Shown here piece by piece: positions 18,595 to 27,082 of a stretch of 64,000 nucleotides of DNA (positions are counted from its first letter, which is position 1; every line of letters begins with the position of its first letter). The position numbers and the translations under genes were made by a program. The notes beneath the pieces are model-generated. The model saw only the letters and a program-made list of their open reading frames with translations. It did not search any database and had not been told where the DNA came from. Origin of the DNA: Motilimonas sp. E26 (GTDB taxonomy: Bacteria > Pseudomonadota > Gammaproteobacteria > Enterobacterales > CBDFNC01); NCBI RefSeq assembly GCF_021278025.1, contig NZ_JAIBHJ010000004.1, positions 185,216 to 249,215 on the forward strand. The letters are read 5' to 3'.

Positions 18595-19447
18595 AGTTAA
18601 AACTTGGTTTTTCAAAGCGAGAGTCTTTAATGCTCTCTTTTACTTTTTTCAAGTTCTCTCTGAACTTAATACCACGGCGCAGGGTGAAGCCGGTCGCTAA
18701 TACATCCACCAGTACTAACTGGGCTAGGCGTGATGCCATTGGCATATATATATCGGTGTCCTCGGGGACATCCATCGATAACACTAGGTTTGATTCTCGT
18801 GCTAGGGGAGAGTCTTTCGCTGTTAAGCTGATCACCGTCGCATCGTTTTCACGGGCCAAACTGGCTATTTCTACCAATGATTTGGTGCGACCAGTATGAG
18901 AAATCAACACTATTACATCGCCCTCACCACTGTTAATACAGCTCATGCGTTGCATTAATATATCATCAAAGCACTGCACGGGAATGTTAAAGCGAAAAAA
19001 CTTGTTCAGTGCATCGTGGGCGACAGAAGAGGAAGCTCCCAAACCAAAAAAAGAAATCTTATTTGCCTGAGTTAATACGTCAACCGCTCGATTCACCGTT
19101 GCAATGTCTAAAGAATTTTTTGCTGCGTCTAAACAGGCCATCGAGGATTCAAAAATTTTCGATGTATAAGCATCTGGGCCATCATCTTCATCAACATGAC
19201 GGTTTACGTAAGGCGTGCCATTAGCCAAGCTTTGCGCTAAATGTAATTTAAAATCAGGGAAACCTTTGGTGTCTAAACGGCGACAAAAACGGTTTACAGT
19301 TGGTTCACTGACGTCTGCCATCTTAGCTAAAGCAGCAATACTTGAGTGAATGGCGGTTTGAGGCGATGCCAAGATCACTTCAGCAACTTTGCGTTCAGAT
19401 TTACTGAAGCTATCGAGACTTTTTTGGATCTTTTCGAGTGTATTCAT
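18593..19447 (-). CDS. hexR: HexR, RpiR-family transcriptional regulator of central carbon metabolism
   Basis: HexR is a repressor (sometimes activator) that senses 2-keto-3-deoxy-6-phosphogluconate and controls glycolytic and Entner-Doudoroff genes. The start MNTLEKIQ at 19447 matches known HexR N-termini; an in-frame ATG at 19471 would add eight residues. The 284-residue protein has an N-terminal RpiR helix-turn-helix (LAKMADVSEPTVNRFCRRL) and a SIS sugar-phosphate domain from about residue 125 (FFGLGASSSVAHDA, VLISHTGRTKSLVE). It lies next to pykA, but zwf, edd and eda, often its neighbours, are absent. A palindrome 150 nt upstream may be its own operator. Confidence 0.95.
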   Translation of the reverse strand: MNTLEKIQKSLDSFSKSERKVAEVILASPQTAIHSSIAALAKMADVSEPTVNRFCRRLDTKGFPDFKLHLAQSLANGTPYVNRHVDEDDGPDAYTSKIFESSMACLDAAKNSLDIATVNRAVDVLTQANKISFFGLGASSSVAHDALNKFFRFNIPVQCFDDILMQRMSCINSGEGDVIVLISHTGRTKSLVEIASLARENDATVISLTAKDSPLARESNLVLSMDVPEDTDIYMPMASRLAQLVLVDVLATGFTLRRGIKFRENLKKVKESIKDSRFEKPSFN

Positions 19448-19843
19448 TGCTCTGTTACCTGCTGCTACCATACTAACTTGAATCAGCGGATACGCTGTAC
19501 AAGTATTTAAAGTTTATTGCACAACTATACTGAAAAGGTGCTCTTAATACGTTTCTTATCTCGCAAAACTATGATACGAGTCTAAAAAAATTTCAGAAAT
19601 ACTGTAATAAGGCTACAGATTACAGTAATAGAAACCATTTTTGCCACTTAAAATGTTGTTTTGTTACAAAAACAAGGGGTCATTGTTGTCAAATTTTGCA
19701 TAATTACTAGATTTGAGCCCAGTATTTAGACGTTTAAGTGTATTTCGATCTTTGGTTTGTTAACGATCGAAAGTGTTGTAACTTTATAACTAATTTAGTT
19801 GGGTAAAATTGATATCACACCGTATTTAGTGATGAAAATTGAT
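19448..19843. other. intergenic region upstream of hexR
   Basis: An A/T-rich gap of about 400 nt between hexR and purK, which lie on the same strand. It holds the TACTGTAAT/ATTACAGTA palindrome listed separately. No gene-like frame is seen. The hexR promoter should lie in its left part, and the purK terminator closes the right side. Confidence 0.4.
19600..19627. promoter_or_regulatory. palindrome upstream of hexR, candidate HexR operator
   Basis: A 9-bp perfect inverted repeat, TACTGTAAT and ATTACAGTA, is separated by 10 nt. Within it, 19603-19617 reads TGTAATAAGGCTACA, which agrees with the published HexR consensus TGTAATnnnATTACA at 13 of 15 positions counting the free centre. Location about 150 nt before the hexR start fits autoregulation, although it is rather far upstream. 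Binding by HexR is inferred. Confidence 0.5.
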
Positions 19844-19870
19844 AAAAAAACCAGCCGAAGCTGGTTTTTT
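19844..19870. terminator. terminator of the purE-purK operon
   Basis: AACCAGC and GCTGGTT with loop CGAA are flanked by A-runs and T-runs, giving a bidirectional hairpin. It lies 32 nt beyond the purK stop. Confidence 0.9.
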
Positions 19871-19902
19871 ATATACACCTTGCTGTTTTAAAGCATGACG
19901 AG

Positions 19903-21042
19903 TTAGCTGGTAAGCTTGCCTAACACGGCTTCAATGCCTTGATGGGTGCTGATTGGTAACAGATCTTTTAGCTGCGACAGTTTATTGGTTAATGTTGCTT
20001 TATCTGTTGCGCTAACATTAATATGACCCATTTTTCGCCCTGGCTTATTTTCTTTATTATACCAATGGACGCCAACACTCGGCAGGGCGAGTACTTGGTT
20101 ATTGACCTGAGCTTCACCTAATAGGTTCACCATCAGGCTAGGCTGAATAAGCTGAGTATCACCTAATGGTAAACCGCACACTGCGCGAATGTGATTTTCA
20201 AACTGACTGGAATAGCAGCCTTGTTGCGTCCAATGACCAGAGTTATGTACGCGTGGTGCTATCTCGTTAACCAACAGTTCACCATTTAAATCAAAAAATT
20301 CAACGGCTAGTACGCCTACATAATCGAGAGCTTGGGCAATGGCAGTAAACATTTGATCAGCTTGTTGCTGCAATACGTCGTTCTCACCTAGGGCGAGGGA
20401 AACACTTAGTACACCGTTTTCGTGATGATTTTCCGTTAGCGGGTAGGTTTTTATTTCACCTTGAGCATTACGCGCGCCGATCATCGATACTTCACGTTGA
20501 AAAGGAACGAATTGCTCGGCAACGATTGCTTGGCTGGCATCACTGCTGGATAAAACCGAAGCCATTTGCTGCCAGATCCCTTGGGCTTGACTGGCTTCTT
20601 TTAAACGCCATTGACCTTTGCCGTCGTACCCTTCTTTAGCGGTTTTAAATACGATGGGTAAGCCGAGCGCTTTGATTGCTTGATTAAAGCTTGCTTCATC
20701 GCTGACAAGATGATGCTTAGCATTGTTCACTTTAGCTTGGCCTAGTAAAGCTTTTTCAACTCGGCGATCGCCGCCTGCTTGAATGGCATTGGCACCGGGC
20801 TTTAATTTACCGCTTTGCTGCGCTAAAGATAAAATTGGCGCAGGAATATGTTCAAACTCAGCCGTGATCACGTCCACTTCGTTGATGGCATCAGCGTAAG
20901 ACATATTCATCGGTAATTGAGTGATCGGGTGAACCACTAAGTCTTGATTCACATCATAGGCTAGGGTACGAATGTTAAGTGGCTCTGCAGCCAAACACAT
21001 CATACGTGCAAGTTGGCCTGAACCTAATACTAAGACTTTCAT
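19903..21042 (-). CDS. purK: 5-(carboxyamino)imidazole ribonucleotide synthase
   Basis: PurK is an ATP-grasp enzyme that couples ATP hydrolysis to carboxylation of aminoimidazole ribonucleotide by bicarbonate, a step of de novo purine synthesis. The 379-residue length is typical. It shows the N-terminal LVLGSGQLARMMCLAA motif, VITAEFEHIP, the ATP-grasp loop KTAKEGYDGKGQW and the metal-binding AVEFFDLNGELLVNEIAPRVHNSGHW region. It starts immediately after the purE stop, with its ribosome binding site (GAGGA) inside the end of purE, so the two are translated from one message. The product passes straight to PurE. Confidence 0.98.
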   Translation of the reverse strand: MKVLVLGSGQLARMMCLAAEPLNIRTLAYDVNQDLVVHPITQLPMNMSYADAINEVDVITAEFEHIPAPILSLAQQSGKLKPGANAIQAGGDRRVEKALLGQAKVNNAKHHLVSDEASFNQAIKALGLPIVFKTAKEGYDGKGQWRLKEASQAQGIWQQMASVLSSSDASQAIVAEQFVPFQREVSMIGARNAQGEIKTYPLTENHHENGVLSVSLALGENDVLQQQADQMFTAIAQALDYVGVLAVEFFDLNGELLVNEIAPRVHNSGHWTQQGCYSSQFENHIRAVCGLPLGDTQLIQPSLMVNLLGEAQVNNQVLALPSVGVHWYNKENKPGRKMGHINVSATDKATLTNKLSQLKDLLPISTHQGIEAVLGKLTS

Positions 21043-21043
21043 T

Positions 21044-21529
21044 TTAGTCCTCAGATGGATCTGGGTTAGCTAATACTGTCTCGGTTTGGTTTTTCCTAAA
21101 GGTATCGATTTTGCTCATTAGCTCAGCATCGCTAGTCGCGAGAATTTGGGCCGCCAATAAGCCTGCGTTTGCAGCGCCAGGATCGCCAATAGCGAGGGTG
21201 CCGACAGCAACGCCTTTGGGCATTTGTGCAATTGAAAGTAATGAATCTACGCCATTAAGGGCTTTAGACTTAACGGGTACGCCCAGTACCGGCAAGCTAG
21301 TAAATGCAGCAGCCATACCAGGTAAGTGAGCAGCACCTCCTGCGCCAGCGATAATTACTTTTAGGCCGCGAGAAGCAGCAGCGCCAGCATAATCAGCCAG
21401 AAGCTGCGGAGTACGGTGTGCCGAAACGACTTTGGTTTCATAGGCTATGCCGAAATGATCTAGCATATCTGCTGCGTTTTTCATTGTAGGCCAATCTGAT
21501 TTAGACCCCATGATGATGCCAACTTTCAT
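21044..21529 (-). CDS. purE: 5-(carboxyamino)imidazole ribonucleotide mutase
   Basis: PurE moves the carboxyl group of N5-CAIR to carbon 4, giving CAIR in purine synthesis. The ATG at 21529 is preceded by AAGGAAG at good distance, so it is preferred to a start 12 codons upstream. The 161-residue protein begins [14 protein letters not shown], carries SAHRTP and the glycine-rich [14 protein letters not shown] loop of the class I bacterial mutase, and ends in a helical segment. It is the first gene of the purE-purK operon. No sequence like the enterobacterial PurR box is evident in the 300 nt upstream. Confidence 0.98.
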   Translation of the reverse strand: MKVGIIMGSKSDWPTMKNAADMLDHFGIAYETKVVSAHRTPQLLADYAGAAASRGLKVIIAGAGGAAHLPGMAAAFTSLPVLGVPVKSKALNGVDSLLSIAQMPKGVAVGTLAIGDPGAANAGLLAAQILATSDAELMSKIDTFRKNQTETVLANPDPSED

Positions 21530-21850
21530 GTTACTTCCTTCCAACCTTGTTACATCCAAAACCACCTAAAACCAACTATTTTTGAACCTGAGCCAAAGGC
21601 ATCAGGTTTAATTATTGGTCAGGTGGGAAAATTGCGGCCATTAATACTACAATGGCTCATCAATAGTCAAATATAAGCCACGACTTTAGTATTGGTTAAA
21701 TGGGCTAAATATCATTTAAAACAAATCATTAGCTTTGTTAAAAATATTTTTCCACTAATAGATGCCTATATCTGTAGGTTTTTGAATAAACTTTAGTCAT
21801 AAAAAGAAAATTGACGATAGAATAACTTTTATTTTTACTAAGGCGCAGCC

Positions 21851-22309
21851 ATGACCTTATCTCTTAAAGTATTACCTGTTGGCGTATTTTTGGTGGCGAT
21901 GGTGATCGCTAAATTAGTATCACTTTGGTTACCTATTGCTAGCTTACCGGCACTGGTGTCTATGTTGGGGGGAGGTGTAACGTTAATCATCGGGTTGATA
22001 TTTGGTCTGGCTGGGGTGCAATTATTTCGCCGCTCAGATACAACCGTTAACCCGATGCACCCAGAGCAGGCGACAAAGTTAGTCACAACGGGGGTTTACC
22101 AATACAGTCGTAACCCTATGTACTTAGGTTTATTGGCCTGTTTGCTTACTTGGGCTTTTTATTTACAAACCCTCAGCGGTTTTTTTGCCGCGCCCTTATT
22201 TGTGCTGTATATGAACCAGTTTCAGATAAAACCCGAGGAAATGGCTCTTACGCGACTATTTGGTGATGAGTTTACCCAATACTGCCAACGCGTTCGGCGC
22301 TGGCTTTAA
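21851..22309 (+). CDS. isoprenylcysteine carboxyl methyltransferase-like membrane protein
   Basis: The 152-residue protein has about four hydrophobic segments (residues 7-25, 32-52, 92-118 with a break). Its C-terminal half carries TTGVYQYSRNPMYLG and an Arg/Glu-rich end, the pattern of the ICMT/phosphatidylethanolamine N-methyltransferase (PEMT) superfamily of integral membrane methyltransferases. Bacterial members act on lipids or isoprenoid-like substrates, and most are uncharacterised. The substrate here is unknown. It is 49 nt from the BolA gene on the same strand, so co-transcription is possible. Confidence 0.8.
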   Translation: MTLSLKVLPVGVFLVAMVIAKLVSLWLPIASLPALVSMLGGGVTLIIGLIFGLAGVQLFRRSDTTVNPMHPEQATKLVTTGVYQYSRNPMYLGLLACLLTWAFYLQTLSGFFAAPLFVLYMNQFQIKPEEMALTRLFGDEFTQYCQRVRRWL

Positions 22310-22358
22310 TGATAGTAAGCACGTTAAAATAGTGCTTTATTCTCTTTAAGGAAAGATA

Positions 22359-22655
22359 GTGATTCAAGAGCAAATTACCGCCAAATTAACCGAAGCCTTT
22401 ACCCCTGTGGTACTTGAAGTGGAAAATGAAAGTCACAAGCATCGCTCCGATCACGGCGCTGAAAGTCATTTTCGCGTGGTGTTAGTGAGTGAAGCATTTA
22501 CAGGCTTACGCTTAATTGCTCGCCATCGCGCCATCAATGAATTACTCGCGCAAGAGCTCGCCAATGACATTCACGCCTTAGCGCTACATACATTTACCCC
22601 ACAAGAGTGGGAAGCAAAAGGCCAACAAGCCAACCGTTCACCTGCTTGTCGTTAA
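22359..22655 (+). CDS. bolA: BolA family protein
   Basis: The 98-residue protein starts at a GTG preceded by AAGGAAAG. It has the BolA fold signature: LTEAFTPVVLEVENESHKH with the histidine-rich loop, SHFRVVLVSEAFTGLRLIARHRAINELLA, then HALALHTFTPQEW. BolA proteins bind monothiol glutaredoxins through shared iron-sulfur clusters, and E. coli BolA is a stress-induced factor affecting cell shape. The length and internal sequence fit true BolA rather than the shorter IbaG. Its stop overlaps the start of the following PLP enzyme gene (TAATG), indicating translational coupling. Confidence 0.92.
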   Translation: MIQEQITAKLTEAFTPVVLEVENESHKHRSDHGAESHFRVVLVSEAFTGLRLIARHRAINELLAQELANDIHALALHTFTPQEWEAKGQQANRSPACR

Positions 22656-23578
22656 TGACATCTGCGATGCAATTGCAGCCTAGCCCTGTTCAAACAATTC
22701 ATTTTGCTGGGCACTCTATTTGGTTAAAGCGCGACGATCTGCTCCATCCTGATTTTTCAGGTAACAAGGCGCGCAAATTTGCCTACCTTTTAGCGCAAAC
22801 AGACCTGGCAGGTAAAACACTGATTGGTAATGGTTCAGCGCAAGCTAATTCACTATTAAGTTTGGCGGCACTGGCCAAGTTTAAAGGAGCAAAGCTTGAC
22901 TATTATGTGCAACACTTACCGCAGTTTTTACAATTATCCCCCAGTGGTAATTATGCGCATGCTCTGTCCCTTGGCGCGAATATCATTTGCTTACCGCCGC
23001 ATGTAAAAGGCGCACAAGTAGAGCCGTATTTGCAGCAATGGCAGCAGCAACATCAACCTAATGCTGTGCTTATCGCTGAGGGGGGCCGGATGCAAGAAGC
23101 GGAGTGGGGCATTGCGCAATTGGCACAAGAAATCATGGCGTGGGCACACCAACAGGGCATAAAGCAACTCAATCTTGTACTGCCCTCAGGTACGGGCACC
23201 ACGGCGCTATTTTTACAAAAACACTTACCGTTTAATGTGGTGACTTGTCCTTGTGTCGGCGACCGTGATTATTTGCAGCAGCAGTTTTCAGCCCTCGCGC
23301 CTCATTTAGAGCGCTACCCTGAGATTATCGTGCCCGTTAAGAAACATCACTTTGGTAAACTTTACGTTGAATTTATTTCCATATGGCAACAACTGGTAGG
23401 GCAAACTAAAGTGGAATTTGAGCTGTTATATGACCCCCTCGCCTGGCTTTATGTGGTGCCTGAGTTGATTAAACGTGAGCCGAAGGTTCCCATGCTATAC
23501 CTGCATCAAGGCGGCGTATTAGGTAACATCAGCATGTTGGCGCGTTATCAGCGTAAATTTCCCGCGTTGTTTATCTAA
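22655..23578 (+). CDS. PLP-dependent D-cysteine desulfhydrase/ACC deaminase family protein
   Basis: The start is taken at the ATG at 22655, which overlaps the bolA stop codon (TAATG). The 307-residue protein has WLKRDDLLHPDFSGNKARKFAYLL, where the lysine after GN is the likely pyridoxal phosphate ligand, the GSAQANSLLSLAALAK loop and PSGTGTTALFL for phosphate binding. Family members deaminate ACC or D-cysteine. Assignment between these needs the active-site residues, which cannot be settled by eye. The coupling to bolA, an iron-sulfur partner, makes a cysteine-related role attractive but is inference. Confidence 0.8.
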   Translation: MTSAMQLQPSPVQTIHFAGHSIWLKRDDLLHPDFSGNKARKFAYLLAQTDLAGKTLIGNGSAQANSLLSLAALAKFKGAKLDYYVQHLPQFLQLSPSGNYAHALSLGANIICLPPHVKGAQVEPYLQQWQQQHQPNAVLIAEGGRMQEAEWGIAQLAQEIMAWAHQQGIKQLNLVLPSGTGTTALFLQKHLPFNVVTCPCVGDRDYLQQQFSALAPHLERYPEIIVPVKKHHFGKLYVEFISIWQQLVGQTKVEFELLYDPLAWLYVVPELIKREPKVPMLYLHQGGVLGNISMLARYQRKFPALFI

Positions 23579-23662
23579 GCTTCTTTGTATTAAACGAGTG
23601 TTTTATTTGCAGTCGTGGCTTTATCCCCCTAAAATTCGCTTTTTCTCTCTCGGAGTCAGGTG

Positions 23663-24646
23663 ATGAGTAACCCAGCAAGTGAGCCAAAACGGCTAAATAA
23701 ATACATTAGTGAAACGGGATACTGCTCGCGCCGCGAAGCCGATAAGTTAATCGAAGCCGGTAAAGTTAACGTTAACGGCAGTGTGGCTGGTGTGGGCGTT
23801 AAAGTAACCGAGCAAGATACCGTGCTGGTTAACGGCAAACCAGTCAAGCCGAAACAAAAAGCGGTTTACTTAGCTTATTACAAGCCAGAAGGCATTACTT
23901 GTACCACTGAGCGTCACGTTCATGGCAATGTGATTGATGCCATTAATCATCCGCTGCGTATTTTCCCTATTGGTCGTTTGGATAAACCATCAGAAGGGTT
24001 GATTTTTTTAACCAGTGATGGCGATATTGTAAATAAAATCTTACGCGCTGGTAATCAACATGAAAAAGAATACGTGGTCACTGTTGATAAGCCGATCACC
24101 GATGAATTTTTGCGTCGTATGGCGCAAGGGGTGCCGATCCTCGGTACTATTACCCAACGTTGTACGGTGAAAAAGAAAAGCCAATTTATTTTTCACATTA
24201 CTCTAACCCAAGGTTTGAACCAGCAAATTCGTCGTATGTGTGAATATTTGGGTTACAACGTCACTAAGTTAAAACGCATTCGTATTATGAATGTGACGTT
24301 AGAAAACATCCGTAAAGGGGAATGGCGTGAGTTGACCGACAGCGAAATGCAAGATATTACCGCTATGTTAGCGGGCTCCAGCAAGACCGAAGATGCTTCG
24401 ACTAAAGTGTCACAGGCTCAGCAAGAAAAAGCGGCGAAATTGGGGACAGTTAAAATTGGTCACAAGCGTCATTTCTCGACACGCGGCGTTGATTCAATTA
24501 AGCGTCAAGATGCATTGGGTAGTCAATATAGTAGCGAACAGCGCAATGCCAATAGTCAACGCAGCAATGAACAAAAGCGCGCTCAAGGATCGAGCGATAG
24601 CAAGAATCCTTACGCGGGTTTTAAAAGCAAAAACCATAAAAAGTAA
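23663..24646 (+). CDS. rluF: 23S rRNA pseudouridine(2604) synthase
   Basis: RluF isomerises uridine 2604 of 23S rRNA to pseudouridine. The ATG at 23663 is chosen over the GTG just before it because GGAG lies at better distance. The 327-residue protein has an N-terminal S4 RNA-binding domain ([21 protein letters not shown]), then the RsuA/RluF catalytic domain with [14 protein letters not shown] containing the catalytic aspartate, and [15 protein letters not shown]. The tail from about residue 245 is a long, basic, Ser/Gln/Asn-rich extension, as in many gammaproteobacterial RluF proteins. The tail composition suggests disorder and RNA contacts. Confidence 0.93.
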   Translation: MSNPASEPKRLNKYISETGYCSRREADKLIEAGKVNVNGSVAGVGVKVTEQDTVLVNGKPVKPKQKAVYLAYYKPEGITCTTERHVHGNVIDAINHPLRIFPIGRLDKPSEGLIFLTSDGDIVNKILRAGNQHEKEYVVTVDKPITDEFLRRMAQGVPILGTITQRCTVKKKSQFIFHITLTQGLNQQIRRMCEYLGYNVTKLKRIRIMNVTLENIRKGEWRELTDSEMQDITAMLAGSSKTEDASTKVSQAQQEKAAKLGTVKIGHKRHFSTRGVDSIKRQDALGSQYSSEQRNANSQRSNEQKRAQGSSDSKNPYAGFKSKNHKK

Positions 24647-24656
24647 TCTATCTATG

Positions 24657-24679
24657 TGACCGCACCTGCTGTGCGGTCA
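24657..24679. terminator. perfect 9-bp hairpin after rluF
   Basis: TGACCGCAC and GTGCGGTCA enclose a 5-nt loop between rluF and the convergent acetyltransferase gene. No T-run follows on either strand, so its terminator role is only likely. Confidence 0.55.
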
Positions 24680-24747
24680 TCGGCCATTGCAATAACTAGC
24701 ATTTGAAAAATTACCACATTACATGGCTCATAAATCGCTTAACCTGG

Positions 24748-25566
24748 CTATTGATTTAGACTCGGTCGCACGAATTTTTTGAATAAAAATGCAGCGGTCG
24801 CTAAGTCGATTTCTAAATCAAATACTTCTTTCATCACCGTATTCAGTTGCTCTTCGCTAGCGATGGTATGCTCTGTTACGGTGCCATTATCGGTACGCTG
24901 CCAAGTGCCATTGCGCAACGATTCGGTTTGGTTATCCGACTTTTTCGCTATTACTAAATTATTCACAAATGCAGCATCAGGCGATTTATGGGAGTAAAAA
25001 TGCGCTGGCGTGCATTCCGCTTCCGAATAATGATGTAAGTTAAAGGTATAAAGAGTGAAAAAATCGCCGTCTTTGTATACTTGTAAGCCTAATTCGCCGC
25101 GCTCAACATTTACTATTCTAAATTGCTCATTACCTTGTTGTTGTACTTCAGGGGTTGATATTTTGACGGGATGGCGTGGACCAAGTGGACCAAACCCTAC
25201 ATCTAATAAGTAATCATCGCCATCAAGGGTCACTAAACTAATGCGATGGGTGCGGGGCACGTCAGTATCTCGGTTATAGACTACTTTAGCCAGTAGTAAA
25301 CGTGCATCAAAGCCCAGTTCTGATAAAACATGTAACGCCAATTTATTATGTTCAAAACAATAGCCACCGCGGCGGCGAGTAACAATTTTATTGTGCAGAT
25401 GCGTCACATCTAATGGCATTTCCTGCGCCAATACTACTGATAGGCTATTAAAGGTGTAATGAGTAAGGTGCGCGCGATTCAGACGCTGTAAAAATTCTAA
25501 ATCTAAGGTAGCGGGGCGCAAGCCTAAATCATCGACGTAATCATTAGCTATATCCGAGAGTGTCAT
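24748..25566 (-). CDS. arylamine N-acetyltransferase
   Basis: NAT enzymes transfer acetyl groups from acetyl-CoA to arylamines, hydrazines and some cell metabolites. The 272-residue protein has the complete cysteine protease-like triad: Cys70 in RRRGGYCFE, His107 in PRTHR and Asp122 in LLDVGFG, matching the usual Cys69-His107-Asp122 spacing. The start has AAGGAA at a good distance. The natural substrate is unknown for most bacterial NATs. It stands alone, convergent to rluF, with ybaM on the same strand 203 nt upstream. Confidence 0.95.
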   Translation of the reverse strand: MTLSDIANDYVDDLGLRPATLDLEFLQRLNRAHLTHYTFNSLSVVLAQEMPLDVTHLHNKIVTRRRGGYCFEHNKLALHVLSELGFDARLLLAKVVYNRDTDVPRTHRISLVTLDGDDYLLDVGFGPLGPRHPVKISTPEVQQQGNEQFRIVNVERGELGLQVYKDGDFFTLYTFNLHHYSEAECTPAHFYSHKSPDAAFVNNLVIAKKSDNQTESLRNGTWQRTDNGTVTEHTIASEEQLNTVMKEVFDLEIDLATAAFLFKKFVRPSLNQ

Positions 25567-25769
25567 TATGTTTCCTTCATTCGAGACATTGATATAACAC
25601 TAATGATAATGCGGCTCACTCGACTTGTAATCAACCTATGTTAAGAAAGACAATTAATGATAGGGAGGCCGCGTATAGCGGCTTTCGCTTAGTAAAACCC
25701 AAGCAGCAATCTATCTTTGTTCGTTAATAAACGATGAAGCCATGGATGAGAAATACTTTAGTTAAGGTT

Positions 25770-25928
25770 TCAGCTAGCCTTGTTGTTACTAGCTTGTTTA
25801 TTTTTGCAATCCGTCAGTACGACTTCGAGCGCCGCCACAGCTGTGTTCATATCTATTTGGTTTTCTTCCAGTAACTGAATCAGATCAACGGCTAATTGAA
25901 TATGTTTTGGGGCATTGGTTAAGCTCAT
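25770..25928 (-). CDS. ybaM: YbaM family protein (DUF2496)
   Basis: This 52-residue protein is too short for many annotation pipelines. The start MSLTNAP at 25928 is preceded by AAGGAAG. It closely follows the E. coli YbaM pattern (MSL.NAP...LAVDLI.LLEENQI), which in E. coli is encoded beside priC. Here the same partnership is kept, but a DUF2057 gene lies between priC and ybaM. The start overlaps the stop of that gene by four bases (ATGA). The function of YbaM is not established. Confidence 0.9.
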   Translation of the reverse strand: MSLTNAPKHIQLAVDLIQLLEENQIDMNTAVAALEVVLTDCKNKQASNNKAS

Positions 25929-26512
25929 GGTACTTCCTTTGAAATTTGATTCTCTTGCTTTAGCCATTGGATAAAATGTGTCTGTTTTTCTGTATTCGCA
26001 CTTTGGTAAAGAAGCTTAAGTTGGTTCAAAATACGTTGTTGATCAGGTTGTTGTTGGCCTTTTTTGATTTCATCAAGCAGCGCGATGTTAGGGCCATTTT
26101 GCCAGCCAAAACGTGGCGTTAAAATCGTGTCAAAGGCAATCTCTGTGCCTTTAATCATGTCCACTAAACTAAATTCAGGTGTTTGGGCAAAACTGCGCGC
26201 CTCCTCTACCGTTCTCGGCTTGCTGGCCAGTATGCGCAATTGTTGCTCTGGCTTGGCAAAAAAATATAAAACAATAGGCACAGAGATAAAGGCGCTATCG
26301 GCTTCACCATCAAAGGCTTGTTGGTATTGTAAAACCAATTGTTGCCTGCCAGCAGATAGTTGCAATGGCGCTTTATTATAAAAGGTTAGCTGAGTTTTTT
26401 CGCCGTTGTGATAGAGCAATTTAAACATCGAAGGAATCTGAATTTGGCTACCAGCAAAGACGCCTGTACTGCTCAGTAAACAGATCAGGTAGGTGAAAAA
26501 ACGCAATGTCAT
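25925..26512 (-). CDS. DUF2057 family exported protein
   Basis: The 195-residue protein has an N-terminal signal peptide (residues 1-20, cleavage after VFAG) and the DUF2057 pattern: a strand ending in IPSMFKLLYHNGE, an LQLSAGRQQLVLQY segment, and IVLYFFAKPEQQLRI. The family includes YccT/CsgI, a periplasmic inhibitor of curli assembly in Salmonella, so an envelope role is possible. A second DUF2057 gene lies at 31638-32333. Here it sits inside the dinG operon, five bases after priC and overlapping ybaM, an unusual setting for an exported protein. Confidence 0.85.
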   Translation of the reverse strand: MTLRFFTYLICLLSSTGVFAGSQIQIPSMFKLLYHNGEKTQLTFYNKAPLQLSAGRQQLVLQYQQAFDGEADSAFISVPIVLYFFAKPEQQLRILASKPRTVEEARSFAQTPEFSLVDMIKGTEIAFDTILTPRFGWQNGPNIALLDEIKKGQQQPDQQRILNQLKLLYQSANTEKQTHFIQWLKQENQISKEVP

Positions 26513-26515
26513 GAT

Positions 26516-27082
26516 CTAAAAATTCCCAATAAAGGCGCTAGAGCTCTCGAATTCTCTAATCGCCAATTCAACAGCAAAGGTAGCTGTTTTACAGCGTTCG
26601 AGTCTTTCTTCTAAGGTTTTGGTAGCCTGTTGAGCACTGCGTTTTTCTGCGCCAATGAGTCTTGCTCCTTGCTGTTTACTATGTGCCAACATTTGCTCTA
26701 ATCGTCGTTCGTATTCATATTGTTTTTGCAGTTTTTGGTAGAGTTTTTTTTCTTCAGGTGCGGGGTGATGACTAAACAGCTGCCCGTTACCTTTTTGCGC
26801 TTGAGCGACTAACTTTAATAATCCAGCAAACTGATCAGCTAGCGCTTCACATCGATGTGCTATCAACTGGTTTGACACTCCTTCGGTTAATGCTTGTTCA
26901 AGATCTTTGAGCCTTTGCCCGACCTGATTGCAATAGCCCGTTAAACTTTTTTCTGGCTTGGCAAACAAGCTTTTATTGAAATGAAAGTTTTCCCGCTGCT
27001 GCGCCGTTAATTGGTTATCTAAAGTTTGGCACTGCTGGGTCAGTTGTGCTAAACGGGCTGACAGTTGTGAAATATCTACCAT
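26516..27082 (-). CDS. priC: primosomal replication protein N'' (PriC)
   Basis: PriC helps reload the replicative helicase DnaB at stalled replication forks that have a single-strand gap. The 188-residue protein is almost all helical, with coiled-coil-like heptads (LSARLAQLTQQCQTLDNQL; LQKQYEYERRLEQM) and basic residues expected for single-strand DNA and SSB contacts. The length is close to E. coli PriC (175). Its neighbour ybaM confirms the assignment. Its start overlaps the end of the TSUP gene by seven bases. Restart function next to dinG suggests a fork-repair operon. Confidence 0.92.
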   Translation of the reverse strand: MVDISQLSARLAQLTQQCQTLDNQLTAQQRENFHFNKSLFAKPEKSLTGYCNQVGQRLKDLEQALTEGVSNQLIAHRCEALADQFAGLLKLVAQAQKGNGQLFSHHPAPEEKKLYQKLQKQYEYERRLEQMLAHSKQQGARLIGAEKRSAQQATKTLEERLERCKTATFAVELAIREFESSSAFIGNF

